DNA of 64,000 nucleotides from an uncultured Latescibacterota bacterium (GCA_951813615.1 OX638377.1:682001-746000); one strand, 5' to 3'; counted from the first letter of the stretch, positions 29,823-38,846 are shown. Notes: a model not told the origin generated them from the letters alone. A program made the numbers and translations.

Positions 29823-30207
29823 TGAAGCTCGTACGCTCATGGACGCCGGGGACCGGGATCTTTCGGCACTCCGCGGAATGGAGGATACTTCAGTATTTGC
29901 CGATGAGATCGTCGGTTTCCACGTCCAACAGGCCGCCGAGAAATTTCTGAAGGCTTGGCTCGTCTTGTGGAGCGAGCCATATCCCCTGACTCACAACCTC
30001 GCTCGCCTTCTGACGCTCTTACAGGAGAAGACGCCTGCCGCCGCACAATTTCACGATCTCAACGAGTACACGGCTTACGCGGTTCAGTTCCGTTACGACG
30101 CCATGGAGTCCGAATCGGCCCCAATCAACCGAGAAGAAGCAGTCCAGCGTTTGGAAGCGCTATGTCAGCAGGTCCGACGGCGGTTGGCAGAGGTGGAGGG
30201 AGTGTGA
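29809..30207 (+). CDS. HEPN-domain protein partnered with MNT gene
   Basis: A 132-residue all-helical HEPN protein; the ATG at 29809 lies inside the MNT 3' end. The family core is FHVQQAAEKFLKAWLV, with the later element AYAVQFRYDAMES. The RNase motif of toxic HEPN proteins, R-x4-6-H, cannot be found, so it belongs to the PF05168-like branch and may not be an RNase. Its last codons and about 35 bp of downstream sequence recur at 34886-34957, evidence that this locus was duplicated. Confidence 0.85.
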   Translation: MSELDEARTLMDAGDRDLSALRGMEDTSVFADEIVGFHVQQAAEKFLKAWLVLWSEPYPLTHNLARLLTLLQEKTPAAAQFHDLNEYTAYAVQFRYDAMESESAPINREEAVQRLEALCQQVRRRLAEVEGV

Positions 30208-30239
30208 TAGAATGGCGTCGTGTTCGGCTTGGAGACGTT
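30174..30239 (+). repeat. HEPN 3'-end repeat, copy 1
   Basis: The final codons of the HEPN gene and the following non-coding sequence, running to TTCGGCTTGGAGACGTT. A similar stretch is found at 34886-34957. The two copies bracket the two-ATPase, cupin and acetyltransferase genes. Confidence 0.75.
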
Positions 30240-30245
30240 GCTCAG

Positions 30246-30270
30246 GGCCGGCCCTACCGGGCGGGCCTTT
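30246..30270 (+). terminator. Possible terminator of the MNT-HEPN operon
   Basis: A GC-rich hairpin, GGCCGGCCC with GGGCGGGCC around a TACC loop (one mismatched pair), followed only by TTT. It is 38 bp after the HEPN stop and before a convergent gene. The T-run is short, so termination strength is uncertain. Confidence 0.4.
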
Positions 30271-30345
30271 CCGTGCCTCGGCGACTTGAGAAAAAGCTAC
30301 CTTTCAATCTAGGCAAGCAGGGGTGTTCGCTCCCGACGCTGCCGA

Positions 30346-32952
30346 TCAATCCGGCTCATTGGATCTCATGGCCCGCTGAAGGGCCTTGTAGTTCTCGTTC
30401 ACCTGTTGGAAGTGCGGGTGCTCGTGCCCAGTCTGGAGACGAAAGGTGTCGAAGATTTCCATCGCCCGCCGCATCAGCGGCTCGGCTTCCTCGATACGGT
30501 TGGTGTCTTCCAGCAGCAGCATCGCTATGTTGTTCAAGCGGATCGCCACCATCGGGTGCTGCTTGCCGAAAGCGGCCTCGTCGATCTCCAGTGCCCGCCG
30601 TATCAGCGGCTTGGCCTCTCCGAGTCGGTTAGTGCGCTGTAGCAGCGCCGCCAAGTTGTTCAAACCAATCGCCACGGTTGGGTGCTGCTCGCCGAAGGCG
30701 GCCTTGTCAATCTCCAGTGCCCGCCGCATCAGCGGTTCGGCTTCCTCGATGCGGTGAGTGGTCCGTAGCAGCGTCGCCAAGTTGTTCAGATCTCTCCCCA
30801 CGCTTGGGTGCTGGTGACCGAAGGTGGCTTCGTCGATTTCCAGCGCCCGCCGCATCAGCGGCTCGGCCTCTCCGAGTCGGTTGGTGTCCTTCAGCAGAAT
30901 CGCCAAGTTGTTCAAGTGTACCGCCACAGTTGGGTGTTGCTCGCCCAAGGCAGCCTTGTTGATTTCCAGCGCACGTCGCATCAGCGGTTCGGCTTCCTCG
31001 ATGCGGTTGGTGTCTTTTAGCAGCATCGCCAGGTCGTTCAAACGAGTCGCCACGGTTGGATGCTGCTCACCGAAGGCGGCCTTGTCGATTTCCAGCGCCC
31101 GCCACATCAGCGGCTCGGCCTCTCCAAGTCGGTTGGTGTGCTGTAGCAGTTGCGCCAGTTCATTCGACGCCCATGCGACAAGCGTCGCATTGGCGAGTGC
31201 CGTCGCCTCGGCAAGCGCATGGCGCTGCTGCTCCTCGCATTCCTCCCAACGTGCGAGATCCATCAGCACCTTCGCGATTATCAGGCGCTGTGCGATTCGC
31301 ACCTCGGAATCGCCCACGCTTTCCAGCGTATCCCGCAGAAACGCCAGTCTGGCCTCGGAGAACGTACGCAGAGTCAGCTTTTCCCCCATCTCCGCGAGCC
31401 GGTGGGCGAACTCCTCGAGTTCGCCGCTTCGGTGCATCTCCCAGCACTCAATCATTTCCTCGATTTCGGACAGATAGTCGGGAGCGGAGAAAGCGCTGTT
31501 GACAATGCGGGCAATCGACTGGCTCACGCCGTCTCCGGCCAGGGGTGCGGCTTCAAGCACGTAGCTCGTCACCTGTTCGGCAACCCCACGGCGGGCGAAG
31601 ATTCTGGCCATGTCGAACTTCGCGCTCGCTCGCTCCCCTTCATCGCCGACTTCACTCAGGTAGTCGAGGGCCCTTTCTGCGTCGATACTGCCCTCTTCGA
31701 GAAGCTTCGCTCGCAACTGAAGGCGCTTTTCCTCGCGGGCCGCGATGCTCGGGTAGAAGAGGCTGAAGAACTCGAGCAGGAACGGCATGCGCTTGCGTGC
31801 GCCGCGGGAAAGATTCATCGCGAGCCAGATGTCGAAGAATCCCTCGCGAATCGTGTAGAGGCGCGAACGCCGGTCTTGCGGGTGCCGGTCTGCGCGGAGG
31901 TAGTGGGCATCGGTGAGACGCTTGAGAAGCGACGACGTCTCCTGCTGGCTCATGCGCATTCGCGCGGCAATGGCGGCCGGGGTCTTCTCTTGGTCTCGCA
32001 TGCTCGCCAAACACTCCAGCAACGCGCGCTGGCCGGGTGGCAGGTCGTTCAACCGGCTCTGATAGAAGGGCGAGATCCGGTCGAGCAGCAGGTGGAATTG
32101 ATCCTGCACGCTGGTGACCGACTCGTGGGCGATCAGCTCGTAGAGCATCATCGTCAGCCGAGGGTTTCCCCCCGTCATGCGATAGAGCGCTTGCAGGCGA
32201 GGACGCATTTCCTCTAGGGTTTTGAGAATGTCCGTGCGTTCTTCCCATTCGAGATTCAGGCGGATGACTTCAACGGTGTCCTCGAAGCTCAGGTTCTCTA
32301 GAATCTGAATGTCGAAGAAGTCATAGAACGGCTGTCCCACGTCGGTGATTCCGTCGAAATGGAGCGGTGCGGTGGCCAGCAGCAGGCAGCCGTTGTCGGC
32401 CATGAAAAACTTGCGCAGGGCGGCAACATCGCTCTGGTCGCGGATTTGCCGGGTAAGGACCTCGCCCAGGTTTTCGAGCATAACGAGCAGGGTTCGGCCA
32501 CGCCTGCGATTCTCTTCGCGGATTGCGGGCACCAGCGTGTCCTCGACCCTGGCATCGTCTTCTTCGGTCTGCACCTCGGCGAACAGCTTCGTCCACAGTG
32601 GTTCGTCTTCGAGGACTTCCTTCAATATATCGCACATGCCGATCAGGAAATCGGCGAAAGACAGCGTCCGGTTCGATTCCTCTGGGAATCGGACGATTAC
32701 AACACTTGCGCTCAGCGTTTCGTCGGACTGAACGGCGTCTTCAATGCACGAGAGCAGGTGGGTCTTGCCGATTCCGCGCGGGCCGATGAACAGCAGGTGG
32801 CTTTTCGACTTTCTGTCCACCGAACCGCGCAAGGATTCGATGGCGTTGTCGAGCAGGTGTTCGCGCGCGACGCTGGTGTGGCGCAGGCGCTCCGGGCTGG
32901 TCACGCTGGATCGGTACAGGCCGATGTTCGAATTGAGGGCTGGCTCAGGCAT
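30346..32952 (-). CDS. STAND-like AAA ATPase with C-terminal TPR repeats
   Basis: An 868-residue protein from the ATG at 32952, chosen because GGAGG precedes it and it overlaps the upstream stop by 8 bp. An N-terminal AAA/STAND ATPase has a P-loop GPRGIGKT (57-64) and a Walker-B-like strand TLLVMLENLG that ends in ENL rather than DD. A winged-helix segment (QQETSSLLKRLTDAHYL) and a helical linker follow. About residues 595-840 form six 42-residue TPRs of the kinesin-light-chain type, with the recurring AEPLMRRALEI. This is the architecture of signal-sensing STAND proteins, many of them defence or regulatory. Context next to HEPN and SIR2 genes supports a defence role, which remains inference. 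Confidence 0.85.
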   Translation of the reverse strand: MPEPALNSNIGLYRSSVTSPERLRHTSVAREHLLDNAIESLRGSVDRKSKSHLLFIGPRGIGKTHLLSCIEDAVQSDETLSASVVIVRFPEESNRTLSFADFLIGMCDILKEVLEDEPLWTKLFAEVQTEEDDARVEDTLVPAIREENRRRGRTLLVMLENLGEVLTRQIRDQSDVAALRKFFMADNGCLLLATAPLHFDGITDVGQPFYDFFDIQILENLSFEDTVEVIRLNLEWEERTDILKTLEEMRPRLQALYRMTGGNPRLTMMLYELIAHESVTSVQDQFHLLLDRISPFYQSRLNDLPPGQRALLECLASMRDQEKTPAAIAARMRMSQQETSSLLKRLTDAHYLRADRHPQDRRSRLYTIREGFFDIWLAMNLSRGARKRMPFLLEFFSLFYPSIAAREEKRLQLRAKLLEEGSIDAERALDYLSEVGDEGERASAKFDMARIFARRGVAEQVTSYVLEAAPLAGDGVSQSIARIVNSAFSAPDYLSEIEEMIECWEMHRSGELEEFAHRLAEMGEKLTLRTFSEARLAFLRDTLESVGDSEVRIAQRLIIAKVLMDLARWEECEEQQRHALAEATALANATLVAWASNELAQLLQHTNRLGEAEPLMWRALEIDKAAFGEQHPTVATRLNDLAMLLKDTNRIEEAEPLMRRALEINKAALGEQHPTVAVHLNNLAILLKDTNRLGEAEPLMRRALEIDEATFGHQHPSVGRDLNNLATLLRTTHRIEEAEPLMRRALEIDKAAFGEQHPTVAIGLNNLAALLQRTNRLGEAKPLIRRALEIDEAAFGKQHPMVAIRLNNIAMLLLEDTNRIEEAEPLMRRAMEIFDTFRLQTGHEHPHFQQVNENYKALQRAMRSNEPD

Positions 32953-33706
32953 AGTATTTCCTCCACCACGATTTAAGCACACCGCTGGCGAAGTCGTAGG
33001 ACCTCTCCCCGACCTCGACGATGTAGAAGTCGTTCTCTAGGTCGAGCAATAGCTGGTTGAACATCTGACTGCGTTCATGCGCTGGGAGTGTGACGCCGAG
33101 ATCTGCCAGCAGGCGTTCCGTTTCCTGCAACAGGGTTACTCGCCTCAGCCCCGATTCGCTCACGCTGATTTGTCCCAGCAAGGCATGGGCAATCGAGTGT
33201 TTCGGATCCGCATAGTATTGGTTGATTCTCGAATGGAAGTGCTGCAGTCGGGTGCGGGCGGCGGAACCGACGACCATCGCGTCGAAGACGGTATCGACAT
33301 CTGCCGCGACGATCCTGCGTTGCTCGCGTTTCCACAACCGGTAGAGATCTTGGGTCGCCATCTGCATAAAAAGCGGGATGGGACGGCCTAGGCGAGCGAT
33401 GAGTTGTTGCGGAACGTCGTCGTCAAAGGGGACGGCCCGCCCGTCCAGCATTTCCGTCACGAAGATCTCGATCTCGCCGTCGGTGAGCGGAGGCAGGGAA
33501 ACATCCTCCAGATCGTTGATGCGATCCACCAGTCCGAGGGCGTCGAGTGTGCCGGCCAGATTGACCGAGCCGCCGACCAGCCAGGGGTGCTTTCCATATT
33601 TAACGTCACTTTGGTTGTAAAGCAGAATTGTTTTATAAAAAAATACGACAATATTGATGTATGTCAAATTTGTTTTATAAAACAGCAGCGCCTTTTTTTG
33701 CATCAC
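32945..33706 (-). CDS. AAA ATPase fragment (C-terminal part), probably 5'-truncated
   Basis: The open frame encodes up to 253 residues. The segment GGSVNLAGTLDALGLVDRIND ... VSLPPLTDGEIEIFVTEML matches the region after the sensor motif of archaeal-type AAA ATPases, and winged-helix-like sequence follows to the end. The P-loop and Walker B half is missing. The first 38 or so codons come from a very AT-rich stretch with no family resemblance, so the true N-terminal half seems to have been replaced or deleted. It overlaps the TPR ATPase gene by 8 bp, suggesting a former two-ATPase module. It may be a pseudogene or a working adaptor. Confidence 0.6.
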   Translation of the reverse strand: MMQKKALLFYKTNLTYINIVVFFYKTILLYNQSDVKYGKHPWLVGGSVNLAGTLDALGLVDRINDLEDVSLPPLTDGEIEIFVTEMLDGRAVPFDDDVPQQLIARLGRPIPLFMQMATQDLYRLWKREQRRIVAADVDTVFDAMVVGSAARTRLQHFHSRINQYYADPKHSIAHALLGQISVSESGLRRVTLLQETERLLADLGVTLPAHERSQMFNQLLLDLENDFYIVEVGERSYDFASGVLKSWWRKYYA

Positions 33707-33731
33707 CGCATCAAATAATTATCATTTGATG
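33628..33731. promoter_or_regulatory. AT-rich block with repeated TTGTTTTATAAAA and a CATCAAAT palindrome
   Basis: TTGTTTTATAAAA occurs at 33628-33640 and again at 33670-33682. CATCAAAT (33709-33716) and ATTTGATG (33724-33731) form an 8-bp inverted repeat with a 7-base spacer, operator-like in form. The block lies between the divergent ATPase fragment and cupin gene and contrasts sharply in composition with its surroundings. Confidence 0.35.
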
Positions 33732-33808
33732 TAAACAACAGGACCTCCCGCTTGAAGCTCGATGCGCAAACGACGATGCCTTTTACCCCAAGCTCATGGA
33801 GGAAAACA

Positions 33809-34222
33809 ATGTCAGAGCATCTCAAGCCAACTTGCAAAGTGATTCGCGGCCGAGAATCCTACGAAGGTAAACAGGCACTCACCTATGTCTCAGGGATCGC
33901 CGCTGAGACTACCGGCTCACAGGGGATTTGCCTGCACCTGCTGAACTTGCCTCCTAAAGAACGAGCCAAGGCACACCTGCACGAAGACCACGAGACAGCT
34001 ATTTATGTCATCAGCGGCCAAGCTAGAATGTGGTATGGCGAGCGGCTGGAGGAGCATGAAGACATCAACAGCGGCGACTTTATTTATATTCCCGCTGGCG
34101 TCCCTCACCTTCCCTACAATCCCAGCGAGACGGAAACCTGCACTGCTGTGATCGCCCGGACGGACCCCAACGAACAAGAGAGCGTTAAACTCTTACCCGA
34201 ACTGGACGGGATACACCGCTAG
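33809..34222 (+). CDS. Cupin-domain protein
   Basis: A 137-residue single cupin from the ATG at 33809, with GGAGGA just upstream. The first cupin motif reads KAHLHEDHETAIYVISGQARMWYG (His, His and Glu metal ligands) and the second GDFIYIPAGVPHLPYN (final His). Such proteins are metal-dependent isomerases, dioxygenases or small-molecule binders; there is nothing to tell which. It is followed by an acetyltransferase gene on the same strand, and both lie inside the block bracketed by HEPN-end repeats. Confidence 0.85.
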   Translation: MSEHLKPTCKVIRGRESYEGKQALTYVSGIAAETTGSQGICLHLLNLPPKERAKAHLHEDHETAIYVISGQARMWYGERLEEHEDINSGDFIYIPAGVPHLPYNPSETETCTAVIARTDPNEQESVKLLPELDGIHR

Positions 34223-34297
34223 ACAAAGCAGTTGGTGTACCTATCACAAGGGAAGTGAGCGGTAAACAGCGAACACAATCTCTTTCTCTACTTCGCC

Positions 34298-34864
34298 ATG
34301 CTCAAAGAAGGTCAACTCGTCAAAGCCATTCCCCTAGAAGGGGGACAGGTGCTATGCCGCTATCCGCGCTGGCAGGACATACCCTCGTACGTCGAAATGT
34401 GCCAGATTTTGCACCGCGAGCGGGTGCGGGCCTATCACGCTGATACGGATTTCGCCCTGGGCTGCCAACGCCTGGCCCAGATCATGGTCGAAGTCGAGAC
34501 AGGTCAGGCCTCCCACCTTTTGCTGGAGCTGGATGGACGCATTATCGGCGAGGGCCGCATGGCTCCCCGCAGCCGGGTCATGGGGGTTTTGGGAATCAAA
34601 ATCATCGGCGAGTACCAGGGTCGGCGCTTGGGCACGGCGCTGATGGGAGTTTTGGAGGACGAGGCGCGGAAAATGGAGCTGCAGCAGATTTACCTGACTG
34701 TATTCGCCAATAACACCCCTGCCCGCCGTTTGTACGAAAAGTTTGGTTACCGACAAGTGGGGCGCATTGCCGAATGGTTCAGTGAAGAGGACGAAGACGG
34801 CCATATTGCACTGGTGGACAAAATAGATATGATGAAATGCATAGAGCCGGATGCGCGAGAATGA
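34298..34864 (+). CDS. GNAT-family N-acetyltransferase
   Basis: A 188-residue GNAT acetyltransferase. The acetyl-CoA-binding core is IIGEYQGRRLGTALMGVLEDEAR (motif A, Q-x-x-R-x-G), followed by the typical IYLTVFANNTPARRLYEKFGYRQVG motif B. The substrate, a protein N-terminus, polyamine or antibiotic-like amine, cannot be told. The start at 34298 has no clear ribosome site, and the gene may be translated from the preceding cupin message. GTGAGCGGTAAAC, similar to the sequence upstream of both MNT genes, lies in the gap before it. Confidence 0.82.
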   Translation: MLKEGQLVKAIPLEGGQVLCRYPRWQDIPSYVEMCQILHRERVRAYHADTDFALGCQRLAQIMVEVETGQASHLLLELDGRIIGEGRMAPRSRVMGVLGIKIIGEYQGRRLGTALMGVLEDEARKMELQQIYLTVFANNTPARRLYEKFGYRQVGRIAEWFSEEDEDGHIALVDKIDMMKCIEPDARE

Positions 34865-34885
34865 AGATTCCTGCGATCATTTTCA

Positions 34886-34957
34886 CCGACGATGCGGCTG
34901 GCAGAGGTGGAGGGGGTGTGATAGAGTGACTGGCCTTTTGTTCGGCTTGGAGACGTT
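34886..34957 (+). pseudogene. Remnant of a HEPN gene 3' end (copy 2)
   Basis: The sequence matches 30174-30239 with scattered changes: the codons for RLAEVEG, the TGATAG stop and the downstream TTCGGCTTGGAGACGTT. Nothing else of the HEPN gene remains here. It lies between the acetyltransferase and the SIR2 gene and marks an old duplication junction. Confidence 0.7.
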
Positions 34958-35030
34958 CATCAAAGGTAGGTTTCGATCCTCGAAATTCCTCCTCTTTCAT
35001 TCTTAATCCAACAGAAATTTGCAGACTGAA

Positions 35031-38000
35031 ATGCGCTTTCTTCCAAACGGCCTGAACATTCCGGACGAATTGCTTGAAGCACGTGATAAAGGGAACGTCG
35101 TGTTCCTATGCGGAGCAGGCGTTTCCTATCCCGCCGGAATGCCGGATTTCTTGGGGTTGGCAAGGTATGTGGTCGGAGAGCTGGGGACACAACAAGACGC
35201 GCCATCGAGTGAGATGCTGTCGCTGTGGAAAAATGAGAATATACCTCCAGGTGGGAAGCCTCCGCTCGATCAGATATTCAACTTGCTTCAGCAAGAGTAT
35301 GCAGCAAGTGAGATTGATTACTTGATTGCAAAGCGGCTGAAGACAAAACCTGGGGTTTGTGTCTCGACGCACGAGACGGTCTTGCGATTATCCAAAGGTG
35401 CTGACAGCAAGCCACAGATTGTCACCACGAACTTCGATCTCCTTTTCGAGAAAGCCGCTGGTCAAACACTGGGAACCTACGTCTCGCCAAAGTTGCCAGA
35501 CCTAGCTAGTGAGGAATCGTTTGATGGCCTTGTTTATCTCCACGGCCGAGTTGATCCCGGAGCCGAGCGGGGCGACGGTCGGCAAGAACTTATCGTAAGT
35601 AGTTCGGATTTCGGGCGGGCTTACCTAGCAGAGGGTTGGGCGACGCGCTTCATTCGCGATCTTCTCGATCAATACACCGTTATCCTACTTGGATATTCCG
35701 CAAACGATCCACCCGTCAGATACTTGCTTCAGGGTCTGCACACCCAGCGACGTAGGAGTCGGGCGAAGCTCTTCGCGTTTGATAGAGGGACCAAGGAAGA
35801 AGTCCTGCCGCGTTGGCGAGATAGCGGCGTTCAGGCACTTCCTTATTCCGGGATAGGCGACGATCACTCCGCTCTGTGGGATACCCTATCAGAGTGGGCG
35901 GAGCGCGCTGACGATCCCTCGGCTTGGCGGCAACGAGTAGTCGATCTAGCTAGGAGAGGCCCGAGAAACCTTGAGCCATACGAGCGCGGTCAGGTCGCGT
36001 CGCTCGTCAGAACCGACGTAGGTGCAAGGCTGTTTGCGGATACCGATCCGCCGCCGCCCGGTGAATGGCTGTGCGTGTTCGACTGCAATGTCCGATATGG
36101 AGAAGTTGGTGTTCAAATTGAATACGGCTTGGACGATGATCTCCCTCGTCCACCGAAGGAGAGGAATAGGCAGCAGACAGATCTCTTGGGCGACGATCTC
36201 CTCTCAATGAGGCCTACGGATCGTCGTACCAATTACTCCACAAGACTGGCAACGGATAGCCCCCAGCAGGCCGATCCTCTATCGTCCAGATTGTTTCACC
36301 TTGCTCAATGGATTGTAAAGGTAGCTCATGATCCGGTCGCACCGTGGTGGGCGGCGAGGTACTTAAGCCTTCATCCTAACTTGTTTGGTCAGATCGAATG
36401 GCGTGTCAAGCGGTCTGCTGACGAGCTACCAAGTTTGGCGGGATTGGCTTGGAGATTGTTGATCGAAAAATTCCACACGGCCCCTGATGATCCTGATCTG
36501 TCGTGGTACAAAACGCGACAACGGATTGATACCGAGGGCTGGACTAACGGTGTCCTCAGAGAACTCGAGCGGGTTGTAGCTCCTTATTTGAAGGTTGATA
36601 GACATTCCATTACTCCTTATAGGCCTCCAGATAAGGATTGGTCACAGCTTCGTCTGGGCGACATCGCGAGATTTAAAGTCGCGTTCCCGCAACTCGTCGG
36701 AGAACGACTTGAAATCCCCGACGATGTTCTACCAAAAGTCTATCGGATTTCCCGCAAGCACTTGGAATTGGCGGCAGGACTGCTGACGGATACCGGAAGC
36801 AGATACTGGAAAACCTCGACTTTCTATCCGAAAGACAGTCCCGTAGTGAACTATAACAGAGACGGAAGTGATTATCTCTTTTGGTTCCGTGTCTTGTTCG
36901 ACCGGATGGTTGAAGCACACCCAGAGTTGGTAAGAGCCGACACGGCCCTCTGGCCAAAGGAAGAGCATTTCTTCTTTAATAAGCTCCACTTGTATGCTTG
37001 GGCCTCCGATGTCCTTTTTTCTGGGTATGAAGTTGGGGACGGACTTCTATCGCTTTCCGACAAGGCATTTTGGGAAGATAGTTACCGCCCAGAGTTACTC
37101 CATCTCTTAAAGCGTCGCTGGTATGAGCTCCCTTCGGGCAAACGCTCATCTGTGGAACGGCGCTTGGTCAATGGCCCAGCGGGCTACGACGGCGAGTCTG
37201 AAGAGAACTACAAGCTGCGTCGTTCACTCACTTCCGCTACGATCCTAGGCTGGCTCATAAAACAGGACTGCGAGCTTAGCGAGAAAACACGTTCAGTTCT
37301 GCCCGATCTCCGCAGGGCTGATCCGCGTTGGTGTCCAGAATGGGACGAAAATGCTGATAGAATCAGTGATATTAGAGGAGGAGAAGTTAAAACGGACTCC
37401 GATCCATCTCTCATTATTGACGCTCCGCTCAATCAGATTATTCCATTGGCAAGGAAACATACGCAGAGCCCAATTGACGAGTTAACCGAATACAAGCCAT
37501 TTGATGGGTTGGTCCAGAAGCGCACAAGTAGGGCCGTTGCCGCTCTAACGCACGCAGCGCGACGAAGCGACTATTCGGCGGAATTTTGGCGTTCCACACT
37601 TTGGGAGTGGCCGGTTGAAGCGCGGCATCGCCTTAGCTGGCTGTTCGGTGCGAGGCTGGCGCGTCTCCCTTCGGAAACTGTAGTCGAATTGCGAGACGAC
37701 GTATTTCAATGGTTACGGAAGCACTTGCCGAAGCTGACTGCACAGGATCAACATCGCGCCCTGAGCATATTCGATGAGCTACTCGGCAAGCTATTCAAAG
37801 GCGGGGCAGAAGCGACGAAGAGCAGAGGCAGTAATAACACCATCCGCATCTTCAAGACCATGCACAACATCGACAAAGAATGCCTAAACCGGTCGCGCAA
37901 GACATTCGATCACGCAATAAACGCACCCGTAGGAGAGGCGACCGAATTACTTCTCGATCTTTTGAGTTCGCAAGATCCTGAAAAGGGATCAGGCATTCCG

Positions 38001-38846
38001 CCAGAAATCAAATCTAGGCTCGAACGCCTATTCGACGCTCCCGGCGAAGGAGTTGATCACGCGATTTGTATTGTTGCCCACCAACTCAATGAGTTTAATG
38101 ATCTTGACCCAGAATGGGTCCGTACTACAATTGTACCTTGGTTCGACTTGGATCATCCGTCGTCGGAATCCGCATGGAACAGCTTTCTGTATGATAATTG
38201 GCTACCAAATGATAATCGGTTGCCAAAACCGGAACTATTCTCGCTGATCAAATCCGACTTCTTAGCCGCGGTTGTTCAACTAGGGTGGAAACAACTACAT
38301 AAATTTCTAGTTCTCGGATGCTTCCGGTACCAATACAATGACGCCCATATCACCTTTGAAGAAGTCCGCCAAGTCCTACAGAAAACTAACGCTAGTGGTC
38401 GCGCTCATAGCCTCTGGTTTTTCACCCGAATCGTTGATGAGAACCATGCTTGGCGACGCTTTGGTAAGCCCTTCTTGGAAAGGGCTTGGCCGAGAGAGAC
38501 TCGTTTCCAGACAGAGGAGACATCGCAGCATCTTGTAGCGCTAGCAAAAGGGGCTGGCGACTCCTTTCCCGAGGTCGTCCAAACTATTCTTCCCTATCTG
38601 GTTCCAAGCTCCCAGAACAGCGGATTCGTGTCTTCCCTAGCGCGGCAAAGCGATGAAGATACGGATGGATTGCCAACGCGGTTTCCAGATGCTACGTTGA
38701 AGCTCATCGACAAGATAATTCCAGACGATCCTGACCAAGTGCCATACAAATTGGATTCTTTGACCGAGATGATTGCAGAAGCTAATCCAAGCCTTCGCCA
38801 AGATAGTCGATGGCGACGATTGAAGGCCCTCGTACTCCACGAGTGA
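35031..38846 (+). CDS. Giant SIR2-domain protein (SIR2-DUF4020-like), candidate defence effector
   Basis: A 1271-residue protein from the ATG at 35031; a TTG at 35019 would add four residues and neither start has a good ribosome site. Residues about 15-270 form a SIR2-type NAD-binding domain with GAGVSYPAGMPDF (28-40), TTNFD (Asn134) and the catalytic-type His171 in VYLHGRVD, then LGYSANDPPVRYLL. The remaining 1000 residues are helical, Trp-rich and unlike any repeat family I recognise; DUF4020 is the best guess. SIR2 effectors in defence systems deplete NAD on phage sensing. The gene is visibly more AT-rich than its neighbours, consistent with transfer. Confidence 0.8.
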   Translation: MRFLPNGLNIPDELLEARDKGNVVFLCGAGVSYPAGMPDFLGLARYVVGELGTQQDAPSSEMLSLWKNENIPPGGKPPLDQIFNLLQQEYAASEIDYLIAKRLKTKPGVCVSTHETVLRLSKGADSKPQIVTTNFDLLFEKAAGQTLGTYVSPKLPDLASEESFDGLVYLHGRVDPGAERGDGRQELIVSSSDFGRAYLAEGWATRFIRDLLDQYTVILLGYSANDPPVRYLLQGLHTQRRRSRAKLFAFDRGTKEEVLPRWRDSGVQALPYSGIGDDHSALWDTLSEWAERADDPSAWRQRVVDLARRGPRNLEPYERGQVASLVRTDVGARLFADTDPPPPGEWLCVFDCNVRYGEVGVQIEYGLDDDLPRPPKERNRQQTDLLGDDLLSMRPTDRRTNYSTRLATDSPQQADPLSSRLFHLAQWIVKVAHDPVAPWWAARYLSLHPNLFGQIEWRVKRSADELPSLAGLAWRLLIEKFHTAPDDPDLSWYKTRQRIDTEGWTNGVLRELERVVAPYLKVDRHSITPYRPPDKDWSQLRLGDIARFKVAFPQLVGERLEIPDDVLPKVYRISRKHLELAAGLLTDTGSRYWKTSTFYPKDSPVVNYNRDGSDYLFWFRVLFDRMVEAHPELVRADTALWPKEEHFFFNKLHLYAWASDVLFSGYEVGDGLLSLSDKAFWEDSYRPELLHLLKRRWYELPSGKRSSVERRLVNGPAGYDGESEENYKLRRSLTSATILGWLIKQDCELSEKTRSVLPDLRRADPRWCPEWDENADRISDIRGGEVKTDSDPSLIIDAPLNQIIPLARKHTQSPIDELTEYKPFDGLVQKRTSRAVAALTHAARRSDYSAEFWRSTLWEWPVEARHRLSWLFGARLARLPSETVVELRDDVFQWLRKHLPKLTAQDQHRALSIFDELLGKLFKGGAEATKSRGSNNTIRIFKTMHNIDKECLNRSRKTFDHAINAPVGEATELLLDLLSSQDPEKGSGIPPEIKSRLERLFDAPGEGVDHAICIVAHQLNEFNDLDPEWVRTTIVPWFDLDHPSSESAWNSFLYDNWLPNDNRLPKPELFSLIKSDFLAAVVQLGWKQLHKFLVLGCFRYQYNDAHITFEEVRQVLQKTNASGRAHSLWFFTRIVDENHAWRRFGKPFLERAWPRETRFQTEETSQHLVALAKGAGDSFPEVVQTILPYLVPSSQNSGFVSSLARQSDEDTDGLPTRFPDATLKLIDKIIPDDPDQVPYKLDSLTEMIAEANPSLRQDSRWRRLKALVLHE

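Noticed and set aside
30824..31477. Plus-strand Ser-rich frame over the TPR region
   Set aside because: It mirrors the 126-bp repeat periodicity of the TPR gene on the other strand and has no independent support.
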